Shown here piece after piece: positions 13,270 to 23,699 of a DNA stretch of 64,000 bases (position 1 is its first letter; each line of letters opens with the position of its first letter). Both the position numbers and the translations under genes were made by a program. A model generated the notes under the pieces. It saw only the letters and a program-made list of their open reading frames with translations. It searched no databases and was not told where the DNA came from. The stretch covers positions 53,456,729 through 53,520,728 of the forward strand of contig JBAIZL010000002.1 in the NCBI GenBank assembly GCA_036971475.1, in the 5' to 3' direction. This stretch comes from Prosapia bicincta (Eukaryota; Arthropoda; Insecta; Hemiptera; Cercopidae).

Positions 13270-14583
13270 AATTTTGTTTAAATTGGTACTGTGGGTAACA
13301 TGCACCGACATACAGTAATTATAATTGTGTCAACATTACCAAAAAAAAAGTTCGATTAAAATGTATTGAAAATAAATATTAAAAAATTTAATGAAAATGA
13401 CCCTCCATTAAAAGCAAGCTAGCTTTATTGAAGAATATATGGACTGAATACTTGTATCAGGTATTGAATGACGTGTACAGGGGAAAAATAAATTTAAATT
13501 TTTCATGACACAAAATGATGTCAAAAACAGTTTTCTAATTTGCAGCCCGCAAATTTTCAATTTAACGTTAGCTAAGTAATTTTCTAGTATTTTATTCAGG
13601 GAGAGAATTAGAGAATTGTTCATTCCTAACATCTAATACCAATTCAATAATATGCATACAAATATTTCCATGTAAAGTACATGTAGATTTATACTAAAGT
13701 ACAAGAAGATCTGTTTTCTGAGGGGGTTAGCAATTTAGAAGTTGAACGGGGAATGTATTTTATTTCGAATTTGTAGCAGATAGTAAATTATGTTTTAAAT
13801 ATTTTGTTCAAATAGTGGGGTGTTTTTTATAAAATTTCAAATATGTAGGAATAACAAAATATTTTCATCCGTTCTAGGGTTTTACCCTTGTAAAAATACC
13901 CCGAATGTGCTCTTTCATTTGGATATTTGCTTTTATATAAAGTAAATTAAGAAATTAAATAAATTAAATCCGCAGTTGCAGTTGTAATTTTATAGTGTCC
14001 TCACTCACTGATGATGAAGACATAAGATGTCAAAACGTGTATACAATAATACTGTTTTTATAATTGTTATTTTTTGTGCACAGTTATTATTTAACCACGT
14101 TAACTAAGTAAACATAGTACATATAAGTTACAACATTTATAGGAGTAAAAACCTCATAAAGTAACTCATTATGTTTTTATATAGGAAAAAATAATTAAAA
14201 GTTTAATCTACATTTCTGCCTGTACACCTACTGCTCCAATGATTGTTATACGAAAATTAAAACATAGCGATTAAAAAATGTTTAATAATTTTTAATATCT
14301 CCGCAAAACACGTTTGTTGTAAAAGGGACTTTATAATAGGTGTGAAGATTTAGTGTTTTACGAGATACTTTACCCTTAATGTCGCTTTACATAACTTAGT
14401 TTTACATTATGATTTTAATCACAAAAGAATTTGGGGACAACTTAAAAACAGTTGATTACTGATAGTATTTCTTTAGCTACAAAATATTCGTTAAAATTCA
14501 CTTGAAAGCTAAATTGGTCGAAACGAAAATGTAATTTTTTGTAACTGACGTTGTGTATAACTTTCGAAAGTATATTTACATCA
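13265..14583. other. Arm interior near the palindrome centre
   Basis: AT-rich sequence with no recognised gene. The 74-codon minus frame at 13408-13632 is mirrored intact at 16761-16985 but has no recognisable features. Confidence 0.45.
14008..14036 (+). ncRNA. Degenerate hammerhead-like motif (left arm)
   Basis: CTGATGA (14008-14014) is followed by a hairpin GACAT (14019-14023) / ATGTC (14027-14031) and then AAAAC. The GAAA box has an A in place of G12, a position needed for catalysis, so it should be inactive. Flank and stem differ from the locus A family. Confidence 0.35.
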
Positions 14584-15809
14584 CCTGATACGATCCTAAT
14601 TTAAGAAAAATATAGTTATTTATGAAAACGATTTATTAAAATTATTCCGTGCACATTTTAAATAAAATGCGTAGAGGAGTAAGGGAATGGATTTAGCTAG
14701 TAAAATATGAAAACCTTTTCCAATCTTCAGGAAATCTCCTTTTTATATCTTGAGTGCCATGAAAATTTAATAAATCCGAGGAGGGTTCCGTGTTAAAACT
14801 TTTACTAAACCTTGGCGCCATTGAAATGAAATCGGTATTAAAAATACCGAGCTTTATGAACGTAGCATATCTCAATTAAACACCTTTATTCTAACCACAG
14901 GTTGAAAACTGAAGTTAGCTATACCACTCCGGATAGTATAAATATTAGTATAATAAATTTACAACACTTGTATAAACATAATTTTACCAGGGTTACGGAT
15001 ATTGTTACAGCAATACTTGTATTGTATACGGTAAAATATATTACAGTGAGACTGGTCTACAGTCTTGGAGTTAGTACTTTATTTACAGAAGTATGTTACT
15101 AGAGGGTTTAATAAAATATAATTAATATAGCTTATCTTAGAAAACCTTTATTAGATGACTAATATCTAAGCAATACAAATTCGTATATGTTTAATATCAG
15201 AAAATTGTAGTTAATAGAACATATTTATTGGATATTGATTTATCCAAGGAATAAAAATTTTATTTTACAAATTTAATTGGAAATAGGAACTCTTAAAAAG
15301 GGTTCGATCATTCAAAGAAGTATATTTTGTAATGTAAATGTATAACTCATTATCATTATACTGAAATAATTATTGTAAGATTTGAATAGATGTATTCATT
15401 AGTCCAACAGCTGATAAAATATTTTGAATAGTAACGTATTGACCTAACAATATACAATATATAAAGTAACATAGACCTCACGTTAAACCTATACCATAAA
15501 ATCAGCTGTAATATGAATACATGTCATTGGCTTTAAGCTAAAATATGAAATGCATAGCCTAACGCTACTTAGGACGGAATTAAGTATGACTCTGAGAAGC
15601 AAAACATTTTCACACTCAGTGAATAGAAATCATTCACTTCAAGAATTATTACGTAATAAAATATAAACAAATTAATTTATTTTTTTAAAAGGAATAATCA
15701 AGATTGTATTTCTTCAAAAACGTTTATGTATTTATAAATTTTATATATTATTATAAAGTATATAAAATCCTCATTTGTGAGTATAAAGCCCATTTAGACG
15801 AATTATAAA
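14584..15809. other. Unique spacer of the giant palindrome (1,226 bp)
   Basis: This segment lies between the two arms and is not repeated in inverted form. It holds two short open frames (14693-14875 minus, 14902-15102 plus) with no recognisable domain. A spacer of this size argues against a simple fold-back sequencing artefact, which usually leaves little or no spacer. Confidence 0.8.
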
Positions 15810-16363
15810 TGATGTAAATATACTTTCGAAAGTTATACACAACGTCAGTTACAAAAAATTACATTTTCGTTTCGACCAATTTAGCTTTCAAGTGAATTTT
15901 AACGAATATTTTGTAGCTAAAGAAATACTATCAGTAATCAACTGTTTTTAAGTTGTCCCCAAATTCTTTTGTGATTAAAATCATAATGTAAAACTAAGTT
16001 ATGTAAAGCGACATTAAGGGTAAAGTATCTCGTAAAACACTAAATCTTCACACCTATTATAAAGTCCCTTTTACAACAAACGTGTTTTGCGGAGATATTA
16101 AAAATTATTAAACATTTTTTAATCGCTATGTTTTAATTTTCGTATAACAATCATTGGAGCAGTAGGTGTACAGGCAGAAATGTAGATTAAACTTTTAATT
16201 ATTTTTTCCTATATAAAAACATAATGAGTTACTTTATGAGGTTTTTACTCCTATAAATGTTGTAACTTATATGTACTATGTTTACTTAGTTAACGTGGTT
16301 AAATAATAACTGTGCACAAAAAATAACAATTATAAAAACAGTATTATTGTATACACGTTTTGA

Positions 16364-16385
16364 CATCTTATGTCTTCATCATCAG
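16364..16385 (-). ncRNA. Degenerate hammerhead-like motif (right-arm mirror)
   Basis: Mirror of the motif at 14008. On the minus strand CTGATGA lies at 16379-16385, followed by the same GACAT/ATGTC hairpin and AAAAC. It has the same loss of G12. Confidence 0.35.
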
Positions 16386-17123
16386 TGAGTGAGGACACTA
16401 TAAAATTACAACTGCAACTGCGGATTTAATTTATTTAATTTCTTAATTTACTTTATATAAAAGCAAATATCCAAATGAAAGAGCACATTCGGGGTATTTT
16501 TACAAGGGTAAAACCCTAGAACGGATGAAAATATTTTGTTATTCCTACATATTTGAAATTTTATAAAAAACACCCCACTATTTGAACAAAATATTTAAAA
16601 CATAATTTACTATCTGCTACAAATTCGAAATAAAATACATTCCCCGTTCAACTTCTAAATTGCTAACCCCCTCAGAAAACAGATCTTCTTGTACTTTAGT
16701 ATAAATCTACATGTACTTTACATGGAAATATTTGTATGCATATTATTAAATTGGTATTAGATGTTAGGAATGAACAATTCTCTAATTCTCTCCCTGAATA
16801 AAATACTAGAAAATTACTTAGCTAACGTTAAATTGAAAATTTGCGGGCTGCAAATTAGAAAACTGTTTTTGACATCATTTTGTGTCATGAAAAATTTAAA
16901 TTTATTTTTCCCCTGTACACGTCATTCAATACCTGATACAAGTATTCAGTCCATATATTCTTCAATAAAGCTAGCTTGCTTTTAATGGAGGGTCATTTTC
17001 ATTAAATTTTTTAATATTTATTTTCAATACATTTTAATCGAACTTTTTTTTTGGTAATGTTGACACAATTATAATTACTGTATGTCGGTGCATGTTACCC
17101 ACAGTACCAATTTAAACAAAATT

Positions 17124-17128
<5 letters not shown>

Positions 17129-17184
<56 letters not shown>

Positions 17185-17397
17185 AAGAACGTAGTCAAAA
17201 TACAAATACAAGAATTATAATTGAATTTACAATTCACAGCTTTTCGTTGGCTAACAGTACCAACATCATCAGGAATATTCAATGTTGGTTTAATATTCCT
17301 GATGATTTTCATACTGTTATCCAACGAAAAGCTTTGAATTGTAAATTCAATTATAATTCTTGTATTTGTATTTTGACTTAGCTCTGAATACATATTG

Positions 17398-17446
<49 letters not shown>
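17129..17446. mobile_element. Palindromic hammerhead-like element, mirror copy (locus B)
   Basis: Mirror of locus A, with (TA)n at 17129-17184 and 17401-17446. The flanking TA tracts differ in length from those of locus A and one tract includes a GTATATA interruption. Open frames reading YIYIYI across the tracts are microsatellite translations. Confidence 0.75.
17242..17272 (-). ncRNA. Hammerhead-ribozyme-like core (locus B)
   Basis: On the minus strand CTGATGA is at 17266-17272 and GAAA at 17242-17245, with GTTGG/CCAAC between them. It is the duplicate of the locus A core and adds no independent evidence of conservation. Confidence 0.5.
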
Positions 17447-17447
<1 letters not shown>

Positions 17448-19355
17448 ATATGAAATGTGTTTCTTGAATAAGAATTAAAAAAAACAATCGATAAAGACAA
17501 TACTAAGAAAAACAACTTTGTGAAACATCACAGTTGCTTTAATTTACGAGCATGAATGTTGCACTACTGACTTTACAAAAAAAATACTTCTCGACTCAGT
17601 GAACATCACAAGAACGTTATGAAATTATTAAATCTTGAACTTACGCGTAATAGAAGACTAAACTTAGCAATTTAGTAAAGCAAATATATAAACTTGGAAA
17701 AACTCTTATAATTGCTTTTGCATTTGAAAACAAAATACATTTTTATTGAAATATACATTTTTATTAGAAAATATAATAAAATCTGTTTGACAAAAGGGAT
17801 CATTATTGTAATTTACATAATGTAATGTCACCACAATTGCAGATTATAGAAGCTCATTACAGGAATATGTAGATAATAGGCTTTTAATTCGACACGTATT
17901 CCGTGTGATTGGAACAGCATTAGTGGCTCGCGTATGTATTACAGGCATTACTAATTATCCAGCGCATAATGTCATGAACCGGAATAAAATAAAAAGCGTA
18001 CGAATAAATCAATCAATTACTGAATTACCTAAATTACCTATTTAGCTTCGCTATCTGCGTCAAACAATTTATTTAGTAAGTAAAGAAAAATAATCTTTTG
18101 ATTGCAATAAGAATTATAATACACGGTTAAAGAGGGAAATATTGAAAGAAGTGAAAGGAAAGTATAAACCATATAAAAGTCAAAGCTCTCAACACATTTT
18201 ATTTCTCAGGAATGTTGATTTTTGTATGTGATATAAAATACTATTTTTGTAAGTGAATAAATGTGTGTTTGTAATTAGTTTACTTTTCAAGTAGTTATAG
18301 GTAATAAGCTGTTACATTTATATGAGTAAATACATAAGCATATACTTTATTGATAAAAAAGTAAAAATAGTAGGATACAATTATTTTAAAATATAAACTC
18401 AGAATTTTATTTTTAGAAGGGAAAAAAGGATTATAAAGAACAACTTTATTCTATGTCTCATAGAACAATAAATTGTTAGACTGGCATTCAATAGTTATAA
18501 TTTTGAAAATTAAAACGTTTATCAGCTTTATCAGGCTAACATTGTATATCCTTAGAGGATTTCTGTGAAATGTTTACGTATCTGTTCGTTCATCTGGGCA
18601 ACACAGTATAAACAATGTTTTTAAATCAATAAATATGTAGGCCTACATAGTTCCTTAAATTTTAGAAATAGATCCATCTGTACATAAATGTATAACTAAA
18701 ACTACATTTAAAAAAAATTCATTTCAATACCTTTCATATTGTGTATCTAGTAAATAACAGTATTGTGTTAAACTTACAATTATAGTTTCTCTGAGCCAAA
18801 CGCATATTACTAAATATTTCAATATCAATATACCAAAGTTTCATGATGCAACAATAATTTTATTACAAGATAAATTGTCATTTTCCGTTTTTTAGTGTTT
18901 GAATAATCAATCTAATAAACACTTTTTTTCTAAGATATAAAAAACGGAAAATAATATCTGAATTTTAAATTTAAAGGTGAAAACAGTTGGCTTCTCGAGC
19001 ATATTAAATTTATAAGAAACCTTTTTTCAAGTTTAAAAATTATTTGAAGGGTCGAAGAAAGAAGGAAAATATAAAATGCAAATGGTTCAATCCATGCGAA
19101 TTTAAATGAGTTTTTATCCCTCGAAATGGATTTCCTGTACGTTAAAATGACGAAATATTTTTAAAAAATTAAACTTCTAAAATTTGTGTCTTCATTGCTT
19201 AGGCATTGTGAACAGATTGCTGATTAGTGCAAAATATTTAATGTGTAAGAGTTAGAAGCAAATCTTTTATAAAAGTATATTGCCAAATCAACGATTTACA
19301 CATAATTCAAATAAAATAAAATATATTTTCAATCATCCTTACACTAGCAGAGCTT

Positions 19356-19555
19356 ATTGTCAAATAAAAGCGGATGACTGTTTATAGTTACTATTTATAC
19401 AGGCAAGGTGTTGATAAGGAATACGTTATCAGGCCTTATTCCTCCTGTGCTCTAATAGAAAATAGCTAGAGACGATGACGTATTCTTTTTTAAACGTTGC
19501 TGCATACATAAATAGTTGTACCTGACTCACAAGTCACCCGCTTTTATTATTCAAT
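19356..19555. mobile_element. Foldback MITE-like element (right-arm mirror)
   Basis: Mirror of 10857-11056, with the same terminal ATTG...AATAAAAGCGG inverted ends. Confidence 0.6.
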
Positions 19556-21099
19556 AATATATTTTCGTTTTCACTATAACCTATACAATAAAAAACAAAT
19601 ATAATTACATTACTGTTAATATATTATTAATTGTTCTATTCGGGAATTTACTGTTCGTATTCACAGTTACGATCTGAGTTCACAAATCTTCCGAAACTGA
19701 CGTCATTATTTAGATCAAGTACTAATATAAGCACGTAATTGGATAATGCATGTTAAAGTGAATTGTTAAGCAGGAGGATGGGCAGGGCACACATATGAGC
19801 ATACGTTGAGAAAATATGAGCACGTATGAGTTAATTTTAGCAAAGTTTAAACATTGTATGAAACTTTTTATAATACTTACTAGTATACGTATATTTTCTA
19901 TTTCTATATTTCTAAAGTTTATACTTTTTTAACGTTATTTTGATTCTATACAATTAAGGAAATAGTGTTATTAGAGGGCTGAAAATTATATTAAAACTTA
20001 AATATAATTATTGATTTAATTACTTTAAAAATTATTTCTGATTTCAGCATTACAAACTGCAAATAATACAAAAGTAAAATAGTTTAGATTACTAAAGTCT
20101 GAAAATCTCATATCTACGATATTTCTCTTTTTTTGTAAAAAATGTGTATATGTATGTATGTATGAACAGAGAATAATTTAGGTCTTTAGATATTTATCAT
20201 ATTAATAGTGAGTAGAAAAGATTAATTTATTGTGTTTCAACTAACGATTCTACAATTGTAGAAACCTTATCAATCACTGGGACAAATAAATGAAAATTTT
20301 ATTTATTGAAGAAATAAATATTAATAATAACAGAAAATATTTTAATGAACGCTATGTAGTATGTTTCAATTTAAAAACCTCTTACTGTGTTTTGTTTCAA
20401 TAGTATGCTTTTGTAATTGATTTGTTAAAACATTAAATTGCTGATTGGAATAACTCAATAAATGATAAGATACTGGTAAAATTTATTTTAATGATAAATT
20501 CAGCAACGCCAGTTATTAATAGTTGTAAATGTATATTGATTCTTTTTAATATAAATGTAACGTCGTTAAATAATTAATACAACAACCTACCCCATTTCGT
20601 GATTTGGTAACTATTTTCGAGTAACTGAAATTTATTTTGTAGCAGTTCGGCATTTTACAATATGCTTTATACATTTTTAAAGTAAATAATTCAAGTTTAG
20701 TTTGATTATAAAGAAATGATAAATTTTTAATTATCATGTTAAAATCTTATTTGTATTTGCTTACTATTATTCTTTTTAGAAACATTGTAAAATCTTATTT
20801 GTTTTCTCACCGAAATACAACTTAAATAAACATCAATATCAACAAATAAAAATGAACCAGGCCTCCAGTAGTAGGGGATAACAGAAACTGGAAAAGTTTT
20901 AGGCTTTTTAATAATATATCCAAGAACTTGTTAAATTAAAACTGGGTTTGTAACTTTCGCATCCAGGTTATATGTCCCCATACATTTTGATATCTGTACT
21001 TTAGTCTAAATGAAAATTCCCGTGCTTACATTTACTTCAACTGGAAGAGCGTGTTTGTTTTATTTGCATTTTAGCAGTAGGTAATTAATACTGTCTTTC

Positions 21100-21772
21100 C
21101 AACTGACACGAGGAAAACGTTTTTTATACACGTTCTTACCGAAAACGATTGACTACTGATACCAAAATGTTATTTTTTTCAACAGACAACGAAAATGTTT
21201 TTTTATATAAGCTCTTACCTGAAATGATTAAACATAAGTACCAATAACCTATTTTATTCAACAGCGATAAGGAAAACATTTTTTACACACGTTCTTGCAT
21301 CAAATTATTAAACACAGTTACCAATGAGCTATTCTTTCAACAGCCATAAGGAAAACGTTTTTTATACACGTTCGTACCTAAAATTAATTAGCACAGTTAC
21401 CAATGAGCTATTCTTTCAACAGCCATAAGGAAAACGTTTTTTATACACGTTCTTACCTAAAATTATTAAGCACAGTTACCAATGAGCTATTCTTTCAACA
21501 GCCATAAGGAAAACGTTTTTTACACGCGTTCTTACATCAAATTATTAAACACAGTTACCAATGAGTTATTCTTTCAACAGCCATAAGGAAAACGTTTTTT
21601 ATACACGTTCGTACCTAAAATTATTAATCACAGTTACGAATGACCTATTCTTTCAACAACCAAAAGAAAACGTTTTTTATACACGTTCTTACCTAAAATT
21701 ATTAAGCACAGTTATCAATAAGTTATTTTTGTCAACTGACAAAGAAAACGTTTTTATATACAGTCTTACATA
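21100..21772 (-). repeat. ~78-bp tandem array (right-arm mirror)
   Basis: Mirror of 8640-9312 with the same copy number by eye. A tandem array normally drifts in copy number quickly, so equal arrays point to a recent duplication or ongoing arm-to-arm gene conversion. Confidence 0.85.
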
Positions 21773-22197
21773 GAATGATTAACCACTGTTAAGCTATCCA
21801 ATAACCAATACGTTATCCTATAAACTAAATAGTTCATATCTATTTTAATTTGTGCACAAAAAAAATCATATTCAGTTCAAAATTTAAATTTTTGCTATTT
21901 CCTTCAACAATCAATAACTAAAAAAGTATTATTGACTGGTATGAAAACATAATGTTATTAAATTACTATAACAAATGTCTTCATAAATTATACTATTAGC
22001 TGGGGGACATACTGTTGTGCTACAAATATATAATGTATTTAATTGATTTACATAGGTTGATATACTACAACAATAACAATTAGTGAACAAAATACATATA
22101 TACTTCGATAATACATGATGAATATAGCAATAAAGATGAATGTCTAGAGAATCACCATAAGAAGAATGAGTGTCCAAATACTCTCATCGCAGACGCA

Positions 22198-23120
22198 CTA
22201 GTGTTTAACAAAGTACTCTTGAATATTTAAGGAACAAAATCTCATGAGGCGCTGCAGATCGACATACTTGCTCTTTGGTATGAGTAGAGGACCTTCATAG
22301 GCAAGTGAAGGTAAGTTAAGATGTCCTTCTGGCAGTTGCTTCCTCTTCGGTACAGATACAATACTCTGTTCGGAACAAACGTGGTACGAGCACCTGTGAA
22401 GAACCCATCGAGGTTGTTCTCTCACAATTTTGATTTCCTGTATTAGCCTACTTTTAAATACTTTTTGTTTCTGGATACGTAAAAAACATACTGACTCAGC
22501 TAACCGATGAATATTGACATACAAAATGAAAGTTTTTTCTGTAGTATGCATCATTGCTACTAACGTTTAGAATATCTAAATTATTTTGGCAATCCGTTAC
22601 AGTAGCAACCTTTGTTTTGGGTTTCTTGAATTTCAATTTTGCTGATCGTTTCCGATTGGAAAAAGTTTTACTTTTTCTTAAATTAACCACTTTTTCAGTG
22701 TTCATTTTTACCAATTCTGCGTATAAATGAAGCTTTGTTGCCTCGTCGTTTCCCGGATCTGCTAACTTAGAGTTCAGAACATCCACTTGAACTTTCTGCT
22801 GATCACAAAAGCTACAAGTCTCAGACCTTGGATACCAAAACCATATATTAAATTTTGTATTAAACAACTCACTGTATTTTTCATACGAAACCTATACTCC
22901 TTATACTCTCTAAATGATCAGTTTTTTTCCGATAGGTTTAGTTCTGTGGAATTTTTGAGGATGTAATGAAATTTCCTTCCTTTGAAAGAACCGATATGTT
23001 CAACTACACTACTCACATCAACATCTGAAAGCTTGTTAGGCGTGCTATGTTTTCCACGCATGTCTTTTAGGGCACTTAGTGTTGTTTTTAGTTCTTTCTG
23101 CAAGTTTGTACCCGATTAGC
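22198..23120 (-). pseudogene. Decayed transposon-borne gene (DUF7869-like), fuller copy
   Basis: Reading 5' to 3' on the minus strand: an N-terminal piece (22918-23105) with DMRGKHSTPNKLSD and GSFKGRKFHY; a frameshift and stop near 22918; then YEKYSELFNTKFNIWF and PRSETCSFC (a Cys-x2-Cys motif) followed by an acidic/leucine-rich stretch to KVVNLRKSKTFSNRKRSAK; then NNLDILNVSSNDAYYRKN; a second frame change near 22500-22550 at an NIHRL motif; and a C-terminal piece ending YEGPLLIPKSKYVDL...EYFVKH. These blocks match, in order, a transposon-associated arthropod family I know only as uncharacterised proteins. The central portion after the NIH block is deleted. No ATG starts the surviving frames. 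The palindrome boundary (22675) lies inside it, so only its 3' part is duplicated at 7749-8214. Confidence 0.65.
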
Positions 23121-23374
23121 AGATATTCCATGTAATAAAAAAAGGCTTTATAGCAATATAAAAACTACTTTTAACTCACCATTCCATTATTCTGACAATT
23201 CTTTAACTCAACATTATTCTAAAATTGTACACAATAGAGTAGGCGTGAAAATCTGCTTCATTTTCTAGCTTTTTAGCCGATGTCGAACTACAGACTAGCA
23301 GGTTATAAGGCCACACATATTATTCATCATATGAGTATATGTCATTAAATCTTAAAGTTTTTACTTTTCATTCC

Positions 23375-23560
23375 TTTAAAGTAATTTCTTTAAAACATTC
23401 AAGACGTAAATACTTTCTCTCCGCACCAATCGCATGAGTACATAACCTTATTTTTTTGACAACGACCAAAGTAATTCCTTTTTCTAGGTTGCTCAAATTT
23501 ACTGTGACAGACATTAAGAGAACAATCAAGAAAAATTAAACGAAATAATTTATAAATAAC
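23375..23560 (-). pseudogene. Possible piggyBac-type cysteine-rich C-terminal remnant
   Basis: A minus-strand frame contains NVCHSKFEQPRKRNYF, GRCQKNKVMYSCDWCGEKVF and then a stop. A one-base frame change would continue it with LECFKEITLKE before a stop. The Cys/CxxC/CxxCF spacing resembles the cysteine-rich end of piggyBac-type transposases, which usually finish near a CF..YH motif. No DDD catalytic core is visible upstream; the N-terminal part of the open frame is hydrophobic and unlike the family. It could be a remnant of another zinc-finger-like protein. Confidence 0.25.
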
Positions 23561-23699
23561 CCTACATTCAACGGCAATAAACATAATCAGAACCGGCATC
23601 TGTTGTAACCATAACAACATAAAGAAGAGGACAACTAACTCAGTGCAGCCAACATAGAAGAGGAACATCTTCCTTTTAGCTTACATTCACTGGCACCCG

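Larger units (their letters stand above)
7737..14583 (+). repeat. Left arm of giant inverted repeat (6,847 bp)
   Basis: Position 7737 pairs with 22675 and 14583 with 15810. The sum of paired coordinates is 30412 in the outer part and 30393 near the centre; the change comes from small indels, mainly in (TA)n tracts. Differences I can see by eye are few, for example at 8024, 10336, 10345, 12206 and near 13038 and 13641. No target-site duplication is visible at the outer ends. Because the gene at the right boundary continues past it, this is an inverted segmental duplication rather than a transposon with long terminal repeats. Confidence 0.93.
15810..22675 (-). repeat. Right arm of giant inverted repeat (6,866 bp)
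   Basis: Reverse-complement copy of 7737-14583. All arm features recur in mirror order. Between the foldback element and the gene remnant it repeats the left arm apart from scattered substitutions, such as C for T opposite 8024 (at 22388). It carries the fuller version of the boundary gene, so it is probably the original orientation and the left arm the derived copy. Confidence 0.93.

Noticed and set aside
12897..13298. Open frames with YIYIYI runs (here and at 17082-17393, 27086, 29390, 35079-35406 and 43149)
   Set aside because: They are translations of (TA)n or (CA)n microsatellites extended into neighbouring sequence.
7737..22675. Reading the giant palindrome as a transposon with 6.8-kb terminal inverted repeats
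   Set aside because: The gene at the right edge continues beyond the boundary and no target-site duplication is visible, so an inverted segmental duplication fits better.
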